A stretch of 64,000 nucleotides of DNA. Origin: Sipunculus nudus. Lineage: Eukaryota; Annelida; Sipuncula; Golfingiida; Sipunculidae. The stretch spans positions 58,766,118 to 58,830,117 of the forward strand of contig CM049317.1 in NCBI GenBank assembly GCA_026874595.1, in the 5' to 3' direction. Within the stretch, counting starts at the first letter, position 1. Every line of letters begins with the position of its first letter. Both the position numbers and the translations under genes were made by a program. Below the pieces are notes generated by a model, which was not told the origin of the DNA, made no database searches, and was given only the letters and a program-made list of their open reading frames with translations. Positions 11,200 to 23,639 of the stretch are shown piece after piece.

Positions 11200-11885
11200 G
11201 TTTCATTGCTTCGTGTGTGTGTGTGTTTGTGTGTGTGTGTTTTTGTGTGTTTATGTTTTTCACTCCATAACGCAATCAAGAACGCAATCCCATAACATTT
11301 TCAGGATAGTGTGAAAGAACAGGCATAATATTGCTCCTGATGTTTCTTTAAGAATAAATTTAGAGAGCATAAATAATAATATAAAAAAAAAACTCATTTG
11401 AATATGGACGGAATAAGTGAATGCCACATGATGGGAGCATGCATTCATTAAACTGCATATCGCTAGTTGCATCCACCACCAGGGTAGGCGTTCATTCCAA
11501 TTCGTGTGTGCGTGTTTGTGTGTGTTTTTACAACATAACTCACGCAACTTAATATTTCTTCAACGAAATCCCACAACACTATGGCATCTCTGGTAAGGGG
11601 TCAATAAAGAATCCATTAGATGTTGGTGTAGGTCCGGCACTTGATCCAGACTCAGGAACGTCATCAAGGAATATTCTCAAATTTATATAGTCATGCACTT
11701 ATGCATAAAATTACCTGGAGTAAGGGTCGAATAAGTGAGTGTATACTCACTTTTTGGGGAACATATGCACTAATGAACCTAGAAATATTGTCAAACAAGT
11801 GAATGAAAACACGGCTTTCGAGTACCCCACATTAAGGACCGCCCACATGGCGGACGTCTGCATTCCTGAGAATGCATATTTCTAG
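11200..11885 (+). mobile_element. Helitron-like non-autonomous element(s), copy A
   Basis: It begins in GTGTGTTTGTGTG tracts followed by CATAAC[GT]CA[CA]GCAA words. That module occurs twice, near 11210 and 11505, so two copies may be joined here. It ends with CCCACATTAAGGACCGCCCA, a GCATTC-CTGA-GAATGC hairpin (11860-11875) and CTAG at 11882-11885. Hairpin plus CTRR is the Helitron 3' signature. Related ends occur at 17549 and 47452. Confidence 0.6.
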
Positions 11886-12485
11886 GGTTTTTTTGTTTGT
11901 AGTGTGGCTTGATGTTGGTTAACTCTATGTATATCTGAAGGTAAGGTTGTTCCGTGATTTTTTTATATTTCAAATAAAATTCAAATAAATTAATAGATAA
12001 CCGATAAATACAGACTAGGGTTAATCAAATGTATACGTTATGGGGTGAAACAAAACTTTAAACAACTATATTGGTGTTTTTTAATGTAACTGATTTTGCA
12101 ACCGCACTGCTTAAATATATCTCTGTTGAAAAGTTAAAGGGTAATGTGTTTTAATTATTTCCTTTAGACAATACGGATGAGTCAACTTGAATATATCAGG
12201 ATGTATCTTAAAATAAGTCGTTCCTCTGTATAGCACCCTTGAAGTAACACCGAAAGTAACGGACAGTCAATGATTGCTAGATTTTGATATCCTAATTATT
12301 CATAAATATTCATTATATTATAACTATTCCCTATTATGCATACAGAAACCAATGACTTAAAACTACATTTAATCTTTAAAATGTGTTCTGTACCTAATAG
12401 GCAAGTACAAGGTACATAATCCATAATCTAATGAGAATAAGTTGTGATGAGACTATATGATAATAAATACTGGTGACATGCGAGT
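11886..12485. other. No feature seen
   Basis: AT-rich sequence without a supported feature. Confidence 0.4.
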
Positions 12486-12486
12486 T

Positions 12487-12544
<58 letters not shown>
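12486..12544. repeat. (TA)n microsatellite
   Basis: A TA run with one ACAT interruption. Confidence 0.95.
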
Positions 12545-12548
<4 letters not shown>

Positions 12549-13864
12549 ATTGTATTTCTTGTATTGTACTTATCCTGAAGTATATATATATTTCTTTATG
12601 AATACTTCAATATTTCTGTCTCCATTTAATAAATGGTGTAGTCAATGTTCCTTTTCTTATGGTTCCTGATTATTTTTAGTCTTATCTTATCTTAACTTAA
12701 CTTAACCTAACCTAACTTTGTATTTGTCCCTAGCGCAAGTTTTCTGACGCCAGGCAATGAACACACATTTGTCTACGCATGCATATGCCATTGCTGCCTA
12801 CTCGCTATTCTGTTCCATAAGGTGTTATATTTTCCCACTGGTAGATTTGTCTGTTGGCAGCTCCACGCAATTTATGAGCAGATTATGATGAAACTTGGCG
12901 GGAGATAGTATAACATCGAAGAATTAATAAAATCTAATTTTGAAGAAAACTCGGCTAGAATTTTATGAATTTTTGACCAATTTATTGCACATCGCTTTTT
13001 TATGTCCTGTTCGAAGGCCAGAGCCATTCATTGATATTATTGTGCGCCTTAGTTCTAGAGGTTTGATAATTCTAGTTAAAGTTTTATAAGGATTATCTGT
13101 TTATGGCTCGTTTGCGCAGAGACATATCTCTAGCGGCTCCCCTAGATATAAGGGCCAATTGAATCCATCGTTACAAAAGTAAACGCTATACCATAAGTAA
13201 TCAAAACTGATCACACGCCTTACCAACAAGAACGCATGCAACGGAAGCTCACCATTTCATTTGATTACCATATTTTCATTAGGTCAGTTTCTCCCATCGC
13301 AAGACGATTGTTCTAAAAATAGCAACATATTTTTTAACCTGCTGCGTAGACGGGCTGTACGCGTGCCATCTGATTGGTTCAACTGTCTTGTTAATAATTT
13401 ATGAAATAGCACACTCGAGTGAAGAAATATCTTTGCTCAACAGAGCCGAGGTGCCTTGCCCTCCGGAAGATGATACTAATCCTTGCAGAGGTATTCATGT
13501 AGTCTCTTACTACCCAGTTTAGTATATACAGTATAATGTGGCTTTCTTCATATACTTGGGGTTACTTATTCGCGGTTTTTATTTTTCAATGTTCCGCGAT
13601 CTAACGATAGAGTAATCCAGCGTAGTATATCTATTATTATATTGGTTATTTAATCTGCAAACAAACTCTTTAACATATTTATGAGGACCCAAGGAAACAT
13701 CCAACGAGTTTGATTGTTGTTAATTATTGATATTTGTAATATCAATTATTGATTTACGGGTAAATTAAATCTTTGCCTGCCATCTTCGCTACAAGCATTG
13801 TGAAGTACATGAGGAGAGATTTTATAGTACATAGAGTATAAATGTATGTTTATCTTGTGGTATT
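12545..13864. other. No gene seen
   Basis: Intergenic sequence. A short CTTAACTTAACCTAACC run sits at about 12680-12715. No open frame has domain support. Confidence 0.4.
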
Positions 13865-13975
13865 AGGCGTTTTATTCATCGAAGTCTCATTTTCGCGATA
13901 ATTGCCCTTCCGCGAATATGAAACCCTCGCGAACACAGAGACAACTTTATTTTTTTTTTGGGGGGGGGGGAATTG
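13865..13975 (-). repeat. Dispersed CGCGAA-rich repeat with poly-T/poly-G end
   Basis: CGCGAATATGAAACCCTCGCGAACA-type sequence recurs at about 19700-19740 (CGCGAATTTGAAACCCTCGC) and, degenerate, at about 31890-31930. A T11/G10 homopolymer pair follows here. Confidence 0.6.
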
Positions 13976-15070
13976 ATAAATACATCAAACACAAAACTCA
14001 GTGCAAAGCAAAGACACATATATATGATACTCAATGTTGTTGTAGTTACAGCGGAACTCAAGGAAAACAAGTATTAAACCTTTAACTTGGTTGAAATATG
14101 GATGCCATATTAACAAATTCATTAGTGCTTTTGTCCCCGTTGAGCAAATGATATGGGAAAAAGAAACCCATACTCTTGTGCCGTAAAGTATAATTATGTT
14201 CATGCGGGCAGCGAATCTGATCTGAAATTTGGTACACTCAAATTTTACTTGAAATAATATCTATATTTTGATATTTGTACAAATGTTTGTCGACATGAAA
14301 TCGCAAATGTGATTTTCTCTGTTTTTCGATATCTGTTTTCAGTTAACCAGTTATACGCCATTTTAAATAAATATGCATTGTTTGTATCACCCATTTTTTT
14401 ATTTAAAATTAGATAGGAAAAAGACTATGAATATATTATAAAAAAGGCCTGGATATATTTGTTTTACTTTCATATAATACTATTTTACATACATATTATT
14501 TGAGATATATCTCATTTGAAAAAATATTTAAAAAATTGTATAAAGTTTAGAATCGTCAAAGCAAAATCTGAGACAATGTTCATATATATCTCATATGACA
14601 GAGGATATTCTAAGAATTCCAAATGTGTATATATCATTGTGGCTAAAATTCATTTTAATATGGATTTTAAGGCTAAATTTAACCAAGGTAGCTCGCCAAT
14701 CATAAGACCTTATCATGTCAAATTTTAATTAATTTGAAGTAGTCAATGTAAAGGAAACACTCTTCTTACCTTCAAAACTCAAGACACCATGTTATGTTAA
14801 CCCTCTTAACTCCATTGACACAGTGAAAGAGTTAATAATATACTGTGTCTGTCCTTTCATTTATTCACATAAAGAAGTTAATCTGTGACCTGTCCTCCGT
14901 TTAGAACTTCCGTGATCGAAAGCTTTACTGATAGAATATTTACTTTTTAATATTTCCTCAGACCCATCGTTCGTATTTTTACTTTGAAAGTGTAAGTTTA
15001 AAATGGAATTTTCTTAATATGAAATAGGGCTGGATGCTAGATTTACGTTTAAAGAACTAATTGTTAGGAA
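13976..15070. other. No gene seen; AT-rich
   Basis: Only low-complexity AT-rich short ORFs are present. Confidence 0.4.
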
Positions 15071-15089
15071 CGGATCCTTTGAGGGTGGG

Positions 15090-15930
15090 CGCTATTATCG
15101 ATATATCGGTGAAAAAAATTAGACACGTTTAACAAAGTATCGAAAATTAGTAGTACTAGTATATAAAATATCGTAAATTATATCGAAATATATTTGAAAC
15201 TGTATCGCGGTATGCAATATGCAAATCGCCGTATCGTGATACAGCTTTCATATACCGATTTTTTTTTGATTTTTTGGTAAACGTATCTATAACTTATTTT
15301 TTTAGTAAACTTAATGTTTTTGCTGTAAATCTAGACATCCAAATTGGCTGGGATTAATGATATGATAAAATTGAAAGCCGCTTCCGTGTCTTTAGACGTT
15401 TAGTAGAAAATGTTTAGGTAGGCCTGATATACCAAAGATCAGAGATCCGTCCCAAGAATTTTGCATGTTTGCTCACTGACTTATTAGTATACGAGAAATA
15501 TTTCCTTTTAGCAAAAAAAAGTCGTGTGAATGGCTATAATTGTACCCACCATCTATACCTCTCTGTGTTACAAGACAGTTCAAAGTTCTAATTGCCAAGT
15601 TATTTGCACATTTAAGGCCTAATGAAAATCTTGATTTTAACTGTGTTGTTGAGTACGGCAACAACAAGTATAAACTTTACTAAGCACGTTGGTACGTAAT
15701 ATTTCCTTATTTCTTGTTGAAAATAAACAATTCTGCCTAAACTTTTATTGTGTCATTATATTTCATATGATACAGACTTAGTAATCTTAATAATATATAT
15801 ATAATATAAAATGCACTTATTTCCTATAAAAATAAGTGAATTAAGTGAATAAGCTAATATGAAAATAGCGTAATACTACCGCTATACGCTACAATATATC
15901 GCAATATATTGAAATACGAAATTTGCAGGT
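15090..15930. mobile_element. Possible hAT-like remnant rich in TATCG words
   Basis: Both ends are dense in TATCG, ATATCG and CGATA words (15095-15260 and 15870-15910) around an ordinary AT-rich middle. This resembles subterminal repeats of hAT-type elements. Clean terminal inverted repeats and flanking duplications were not established. Confidence 0.35.
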
Positions 15931-17185
15931 CCAACAAAACATACTTTTAAAAGAAAACACTTATTACTGGTCATCTAAGAAAGTAACAAGTAATTAAGAT
16001 ATGACACTGTAGTTTAACTGAAATGATTATTTTTAATATGATTTTATCTTGCAGAAAAAAAAAATAATATTTTTTTCAGGGTCTGGGGTTCCTAAGGGGG
16101 TTTGGAACCCCTTTAAGTGCCCCCTGGATCTGGCCTAGGCCGATTGCGGTTTGAAGTACATGTACTTTAGATCAGCATGAGCTTTCCGACTGAGTAGTCT
16201 TTGTGACATATGATTAGAAACGAGATTCTCGGAGAATTTTGCCAAAGCCCTCATGAAATCGTTCAAGAAAAGCTTAAACCAGTAATAGGAATCAATCAGT
16301 ATCCCATAATTTGATGCTAAGAGCAGACATTACGTGCTATTTTTTCAGTGATTACAGTAGGCAGCTGGATTGGCGTGTGTTAGACCGATCGGAAATTATT
16401 CTTTCATAAATATAACATGCGTATACAAAAATAATCTTGCAGTAAATGTAAGGTTATATTAGAACATATTTATAGATCACCAGAATTATCACCGCCAGGT
16501 CTCTGTATGTTAATGAAGTTCGTCTGGTGGAGCTATGACAAACTTGCAAAAACATCTGTTGGCGAGATTATACAAGATTGAGTCTGATAAATAAAGGATA
16601 ACCGACCGCACACGTGCTAGACACAACTTCCGGGATCCGTGAAGCAACAATGTATAACCTGGAAGACTTATTACAATAAAAAAAACAATTATTTTTTTTT
16701 TATTAAAACCAATCTACAATAAATAATCGAATCGAGAATATAATTCATTTATCTATTTTTTTCAATCATTTAAATTTTTTTCTGTTTTCTTGTCATACTT
16801 TTTTATCTCCAGCTCAATCCATAAACAAAGAAAAACGTCATCATATTCCAGATTTAATTGCAGGTATATACACGATAAGGTTTAATAATTAGGTGGCTTA
16901 CTAAAATGTTTATGTACATTATATGTCCATCTTAGCATCACCAGAACAGATCAAGTATGCAGATATATGAATACAGAATATTATGTTTCCTTGAAATAAT
17001 CGATTTGAAGATTGAATCGACTTGCAATAAGCGATTCATGAAAAAGAATCAAATCCATTCAAAGGCTCATAAACTACTAGTATATGTCTCCTGAAATTTA
17101 TATGTAAACACTTGTATATGCATTAATCTATAGACAGTACACCCTAATCACTATGACCCTACCTTTGCCTTCACCAGGAGCGTAT
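15931..17185. other. No gene seen
   Basis: A short GGGGTTCC...GGAACCCC palindrome lies at about 16085-16110. Otherwise the stretch is AT-rich sequence without support for a gene. Confidence 0.4.
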
Positions 17186-17189
17186 ACAT

Positions 17190-17549
17190 CCATACGTGTG
17201 TGTGTGTTTGTTCACAACATAACTCACGCAATTATGAACGGTATCTCATAAAATGCATTTCGAGCAAGAGCCAAGGAAGAACCTAACAGATTTTGGTGTA
17301 GGCCTGTCTTATGATCCGGGTCCAGAAAGGACTTCTAGGAATATTCACTAATGTACATTCACTTAAGCACGAATGATCCTTGGGATACATGCGGAATAGG
17401 TGATAACAAACACGGTTAGGGAACTTCTGCACGATTGAACCTGGGAGTATGGGCCGAATACCAGAATGCAAACACCTTTTGGGGAGCATCCCACATTAAG
17501 GATCGCCCACATGGTGGAGGGCTGCATTCCTCAGAATGCATATTTCTAA
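17190..17549 (+). mobile_element. Helitron-like element, copy B
   Basis: It has a GTGTGTGTGTTTG start, ACAACATAACTCACGCAA, GATTTTGGTGTAGG and CCCACATTAAGGATCGCCCA. A GCATTC-CTCA-GAATGC hairpin (17524-17539) and CTAA at 17546-17549 follow, then T. It is collinear with copy A. Confidence 0.65.
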
Positions 17550-17763
17550 TTAAACATAACTGATATGACTTTCACGTTTGCAGATCTGTTTTCCGTTGAG
17601 TAATACTTTGCGAATACCATCACATAGATGTTAGGTCCAAGATTGAATGGTTTATTCAACAGAGCTATTTGTTCGCCGGGCGTATTTTGATAGTGCACTC
17701 AAGGCGATACATAATGCATGTTAATGATGTAATGTTTGACAGTGCATCGTATTCCTAAATTCA

Positions 17764-18025
17764 ATTAAAACTCCTTATGTAGATAATGCGGCTTGCGGAA
17801 TGCGTGTTGAGAGATTTCATATATACCGGCCCGCATGCGGAATGCGGATAAAAATCGGTATTGACTGAATAAATAAATAACTTGAGAATCCATAGGCGCA
17901 CCTCCCGTATGCGGAATGCGTATCTGGCAAAACGGATCCTTACATGTAGCGATTTTTACCGGTTACGTATGGTATCCCGGAGCGACACATTGGAAATATC
18001 CATGCGCATAAGGAATCTTTACTTT
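17764..18025. mobile_element. Short MITE related to the 2570-4471 element
   Basis: The ends read ACTCCTTATG and, reversed, GATTCCTTATG. The interior repeats GCGGAATGCG four times on either strand and has ACCGGTTACGTATGGTATCC and GGAGCGACACAT. That block also appears in variant form at 4370-4400, so the families share terminal modules. Confidence 0.55.
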
Positions 18026-18089
18026 AGGAGTGTTGTCGGAACCTACACTAACCTGCGCCAGAATCCTACTAAACTACTCCTGCGTTCCT

Positions 18090-18320
18090 GTCTACTTAGA
18101 CTCATCATGGTTCAACAAGGACATCTGGCGGCAAGCCAGAAGAAACAGAATTTTACCACCAGTGATCACAACCACCTTAGGTTACATGTTTTTCTGTTTA
18201 TCAACTTTACAGCATGTGCTTTGTTTACTAAAAGATTTTAGATTAACAAACTCATATATGCGTCTCAGATTCGTTATCAGAATTTCTCTCAGCAGGAATT
18301 ACCTACAGTGCATTTATATA
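18090..18320 (+). repeat. Dispersed repeat with ACCACCTTAGGTTACATG word
   Basis: ACCACCTTAGGTTACATG, TTTTCTGTTT, then CAGCAGGAATTACCTA in order. Related copies lie at about 34340-34640, 43665-43940 and 56300-56450. The overlapping plus-strand ORFs (17882-18401) are repeat-derived. Confidence 0.7.
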
Positions 18321-18402
18321 CATTCTACAGATAAGGTAGACGGAAAGCTCACTTCTAAAGAAGCTGCTGATTTTACCGCTGCCTGGAATGACCGGTTTTG
18401 AT

Positions 18403-19516
18403 GGACTTAAACACCAGATGGTGGGTCGGTGTCTGCTGAAAAACGTCGTGTGTAAGATTGGACTAGCAGTCAATCAAACGTCAGTTAACAAACACTAGAC
18501 AGGCAATATGGCTTCGCTCATTGCTGCGCTTCAAGCGCCGCTTTGTGACAGTTTATGGTATGTTCACAATTGTGCAGTCGTTTATGGCGTTCTTGGCTGT
18601 TTATAATTGGCAAACATGGTAGATTATCTGGACCATAAATGAACACGTGCGTTTATTTCGCGATAAACTGGGCTCATACATATTTGCTATAAATCATGTG
18701 ACCCTCTCAGCCAATCATAGAGGATGTTACTTCAGAACTGGGTCTCATCTGATTGGTCCAACATGCAATGCACACCTCTCGTGTAAGGAAAAAAAAGGGC
18801 CAAAACGAACAGCGCTTACGACATAAGTAGTAGTTCTATAGGTAAAGCGCTGTTTAAAAAGGGTCAGCTGACTTAATTATACGTCAAATATACGCTGTTA
18901 TCGAAGAAATTAGTATCTTAGTAAATATTCAAATAATTAAGTTAGGGTATTGTTAATATTTTCTCTTAGAAATTAATAAAATAAAACCAATTACTTTATT
19001 AGTTCCCTCATTATATACTTGATTCTGAGATCTGCCATATATATATATAAAAAAGTTCCCGGCTTCCAATGTTATCCACTGAAGAGGAGTATTATAGGCG
19101 TTAACTAATCAACCAAAAGCATCTGTAGCCAATACTAGCCACGTGATGAGAGCAAGCTCCAAGGATATTAGTGGGCGTTTTATTTGCAGATCGTGTGACT
19201 TTGCTAAGGTTATTTTTTTCGGCTTACCAGAGAATCCTTCCTCAGCCTGTATACTGTACATAAACCAATGATAACGGTGCTTGCAGCGGTTCTTCATTGC
19301 CCATGACCGGTACCCGTTCCGTTTCAGCAGAAAAGGACGCACCAGTATGGTAAACTCAAGGCCAAGGATATTATATCTTGTAGAATTATGAAATATCCAT
19401 ACTAATGCTCTTAGTCCCTCTATCATATAATTGTGTCGTTCCTTTTTTATCAATAGCATATAGTTGCAAATTCAACGCAAGTATCTTAATTGTTTACATT
19501 TCATGTTCGATATTGG

Positions 19517-19520
<4 letters not shown>
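18403..19520. other. No gene supported
   Basis: A 116-residue minus-strand ORF (19109-19459) has no recognised domain or splice context. I cannot tell an exon from repeat-derived sequence here. Confidence 0.35.

Positions 19521-19561
<41 letters not shown>
19521..19561. repeat. (TA)n microsatellite
   Basis: An uninterrupted TA run. Confidence 0.95.
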
Positions 19562-19565
<4 letters not shown>

Positions 19566-20390
19566 ATGACATAAATAATCTAATATATGATTTACAATCG
19601 CACAACAAAATACTTGTTTTACCTATATTTGGGCCCAGTTAAACCTAGTGAAGATGAAGCTCTTATTAACGAAGGTTTAGTTTTCGGGTTTATTTACATT
19701 TTGTGAACATCGCGAATTTGAAACCCTCGCGAACAAAGAGCCAACAACACTATCTTGATAAATGTGTGTTAAATATAATTCCGTTTACTACCGATCATTT
19801 TGGTTCTGACATTTTATTTTTTTGACATTCTTATTCCAACGCTGGCTGATTTAAGAAAGAAAAAAAATAATTTAATATGTACAAATTTAACATCTCGAGA
19901 TTTCAATATAACTTCTCGAGATCTCGAGATGTTATGTCGAGATATAAGGATATAAAATTTGTAATGGATGTAATTTCTAGATAACTTAATCAGCCACCAT
20001 ATTTTCATGATATAATATATAATTATATTAAAGATAATTCCAATAAAGATAAAGAAAAATAAAAATGAAAGAAGAAAATGAAAGCAGTACACTTGTAGAA
20101 GACACAGATTCTTACTCATGACCTTTTGGAAGAAACTACACAAAATTAAGAAACATAATTAGATATACGTATCATTGGTTCTTAGAATTATATGAAGTTG
20201 GTTTCATAAAATCCTTTTATTGATAAATAGTTTCTCCAAATTTTAATTACGAAATATATAAGAATAACGTTGTGGTTAAACCGGGTGCTGGGGTGCTATA
20301 TACAAAGTTATTTTGAAACTAGTTGTTTTGACATTACTTAAAAAATAAATTTGTTCTCAAAACATTGCCAATAACATGGATAACATACAA
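19562..20390. other. No gene seen
   Basis: Contains a copy of the CGCGAA-rich repeat (about 19700) and a small CATCTCGAGAT/ATCTCGAGATG palindrome cluster at 19890-19935. The rest is AT-rich. Confidence 0.4.
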
Positions 20391-20394
20391 AAGC

Positions 20395-20965
20395 ATGTAT
20401 TTACACGTGATAGGTTCATAATAAAACAAGAGCGCAACTGGGCATAATACGCCTGTCTTGTATCTGATGACCTTCGACCTCATTAAATATACATGATTCT
20501 TATGAGAAGGTAATTCAGAATACTCTATTGGTAAATATGTAGAATGAGTTTCATGAAAATCCATAGTATTTAAAGTAAGTCACTAAGGTGCCTCCAAGGT
20601 GCAGTGACCTCTGACCTCATTAAATATGCATGAATTTTGCTGGAAATCGCACTAGGGCGACATATTTTATTGATTAACATTTCTGACGAGTTTTATTAAA
20701 ATCTTTTATATTCTTCATAAATTATAGCTGCGACACCACAATGTAGCCTAGTGAAATCTGACCATATCAAATATGTGTAAATGTAGCCCATAATTGAACC
20801 CGGGCGAGATAATCTTTTGGTTTGTAGTTATGGTGAGTTTCGTAAAAATCCGTCAAAGTCCTTGGAAATTTACTGGGCAGACAAGTTAACGGACAGACGG
20901 AAGGACGGACGATGGGTTTACCACAATACTCCTGCCATATGACGGGGGCGCATAATAATACATGC
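20395..20965 (+). repeat. Dispersed element with GGACAGACGG tail
   Basis: Repeated modules (GACCT[TC][CT]GACCTCATTAAATAT at about 20470 and 20610) end in TTAACGGACAGACGGAAGG and GGGGGCGCATAATAA. The tail word is shared with the elements ending near 28550 and 63290. Confidence 0.6.
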
Positions 20966-21109
20966 ATAAAAAATTAAAAAAAAAAAACTTTTTATTTCTC
21001 TAGAAATAGCACATTCAGCACAATAATATCGCTTCAGAATACGTAATAGTTGCTCACCAAATATCTGAAGGCATTGCTATTGTTTTTTTAGATTTTTATT
21101 TTTAAGATA

Positions 21110-21512
21110 TTTTTGTGGAGCTAACTCCCTCCATGAATTTAATGCTTGTTCAATTAAGTACTACCAGCGTCTGCAGAATTCCGTTCGGGTTACGGACTAC
21201 GTGACACGTGCTTGCACGCGATAATCCTAGCTTCAACCAGGCTCGGTGTACCTTTCCTGCGTGTTCGGGGAGGGGGGGGGGGGGGTTGCTTCTTCCACCT
21301 TGCTGGGCCATAAAATCATCGAGGACCCCCCGAAAGGCGAACCCGTTTATTTTGAAACACGACTGTTTCAGATCAGTCTCCCCATTAAGCCTGCAGGGCG
21401 GTCACCCTGGGTGGGGACCGACCGTGCAAAATCTCTCGACTGCGGCCGAGATTCGAACTCACGATCTTCCGGCTTTGAGCCTTGTGCTCTACCGCTCGAC
21501 CACGGTAGCCGG
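21110..21512 (-). mobile_element. tRNA-derived SINE, copy B
   Basis: This is the best-preserved tRNA-like head of the three long copies. Reading from 21512 on the minus strand: CCGGCTACCGTGGTCGAGCG, GTAGAGCAC, then GTGAGTTCGAATCTCGGCCG (box B). The body contains AGGCTTAATGGGGAG and the end contains GGAGTTAGCTCCAC. Plus-strand ORFs at 21208-21570 are shadows of the SINE. Confidence 0.87.
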
Positions 21513-21599
21513 TTATTGTTTTCTAGATTCATATGTTTTTAAAATGTTAAACAATGTCAGCTATCTGTGAACATATGTGAACGTTTACCATTATTACTT

Positions 21600-21990
21600 C
21601 AACTACATGTAAATGAATTATAAATGATCCTGCGTCTCTGCATCTTGATTCATGTTTAATATTTAGATAAATTTAGTATCGCTTGGGTGTATTATACATA
21701 TGAGATACATATCAGCATTTTGTATTATTAAACAAAACAATGATGTAATTTCTTCAAACTTAGTATAAATACCTTTATGACTATTTTAAAGATTTATTAT
21801 CTGATTTCAAGAAAGATGTTCTGTTGAGACTAGGGATTATTTTCTGCGGATATCAGTGAGTTCAACAATAGCGTGCTGATTCTCCTAGCGCTGATTACTG
21901 CTCAAAATGTAACTAGTCTCTAATGATTCGCTGATGTCGAACAGCGATTTCATTTCCATCAGTTTCCGTTTGAAACCCCCTAGATCTGCT
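21600..21990. other. No feature seen
   Basis: AT-rich sequence without support for a gene. Confidence 0.4.
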
Positions 21991-21999
21991 TATTCCGGA

Positions 22000-22720
22000 T
22001 TTCAAGCAGCAAGTGATTTTTCTGCATACAGATGCCCTCGTGTGACGTCATAAATTCTTATGAGAAGCAAAGATTCAGAGAAACCTTTCAAAGGTCTATC
22101 AAGGGTGGTAACAACAACGTTAGCTCCGAAAGTATGAAATCTCGGCCGAGAAATTACCAAGGCCGCCCACATTAAACGCTGCTTTTTCCTGGCCGACAAA
22201 TTTAAACTGAGTTTCTAATGGCAGAAGCTCCGCGTGGTGAACTTAATGAAAAATAAGGTAGGTTGGAGGCAATAGAGAAGGGGACTGTTTTGTTGAGCTT
22301 TACTGGCCGTAGTCACGCGAGCTTTGTCACGCAACAAGCCGTGTTTCTCTGTTTGTTATTAAGTCGCTGACTTGTCTCGTTTATTGTCACGGAACCCAAG
22401 CCCCGGCAAACGACAGCACAGACGCAAAGAGATGGGCTAAATATGAGAGAACCAGACACCGGGCCTAAACGAAACAATAGGTACTAATAACGCACCAGAT
22501 ATCAACATCACAAATGACTTATATGACGAGGTCAACTTGGCAGGCGACCCGGAGACCGTCGAGCAAATTGCCAGTTGTTAGCCGCGGCCCACGGGATAAA
22601 TTTAAATATCTATTTTCCCCCCGAGTGATTTATTGGTAAGCTGCAATTTTCCCAGCTCTAGCCAGCTCCAACAAACGATTTGAACCAACGAGAGAGTATT
22701 CACAGCAGGGAGTTTGTTTT
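22000..22720. promoter_or_regulatory. Candidate conserved non-coding element
   Basis: A 700-bp block of balanced composition without repeats or long open frames. It contains TGACGTCA (22036-22043), GATAAATTTAAATATC and GAGTGATTTATTGG words and several CACG/GTCACG motifs. It contrasts with the AT-rich flanks. Function is inferred only from composition. Confidence 0.35.
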
Positions 22721-23446
22721 TTAAAACAGGATTTGTGGGACAAGGTTTAATTGTACCAATGACGTTCATTAACACCTAACATCTTTATTATCTCATAATC
22801 TTTTTATTTATTAGTTTCGTAGAGTGGGTGTCACAGACTAACGTATCGGGATTCACATGGCAATATGTAATATATCGTAGCTTTGATATTATATACATAT
22901 TCTAGATCATAGAAGTTAGAGAGTTACCCTCCGTTGTAAAGTGCTCTATGGTCTACAGGCTGTTTTGTGTTGTTTTTCTCCAGTGTTATTCTAGATCATA
23001 TATATTATAGATAATTTATATTGTAGAAAATAAGTATGATTGATAATACATATGACCAAAATATATTATACATATTACATATGATACATAATAGATATAT
23101 ATATATATATTACATAATATGTATTATTCATTATATACTTTTATATTATAAATAAGATATATATGAGGAATCTTATTTATTCATATTTATTTTTAAATTA
23201 AATTTTAAAATATTGTTCAGGTGGACTTGCTCAGATTTCGATAAGATACAAATAACATTTTACAAATACTATTGATAAAAAGGTTTAACAAATTTAGTGA
23301 ACATATACAATAAACCTCAGACTTAGTACGTGCACGAGTGATTTATTATATATTTGTTAAGATAACTGTACAAAGTGGTTAGTGAAAAGTGATAGAGAAA
23401 AATACTTTGTCAATGAAAAGAGAGTAATTTTCATCCAAGGTTTAGA
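22721..23446. other. AT-rich, no gene seen
   Basis: Very AT-rich with TATA-type runs (about 23090-23165). No supported feature. Confidence 0.4.
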
Positions 23447-23639
23447 GATAGATAGATATCCTTTATTTCCTCCATTGCTGAAGATTGACAAAGAAATCAT
23501 GTGTATAACATAGAAATTAGTGAGTGTGCTTACAAAAGTGTACAGTGGGTATATAAAGTGTATATAGTTACGTACAAATAAGGTCAACGGGTCTATATCT
23601 GTACATTTGTAAAACTGTTAAACCATAGTCTTTTAAAAA

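Noticed and set aside
17882-18401. Overlapping plus-strand ORFs of about 120 residues
   Set aside because: They fall in a MITE and a dispersed repeat found at three other loci with different frames.
19109-19459. A 116-residue minus-strand ORF as a gene
   Set aside because: No domain, no splice signals, and the local sequence shows no coding composition beyond the absence of stops.
21430-21512. A functional tRNA gene
   Set aside because: Box A and box B are good, but the acceptor stem does not close and a SINE body follows. The same arrangement occurs at two other loci.
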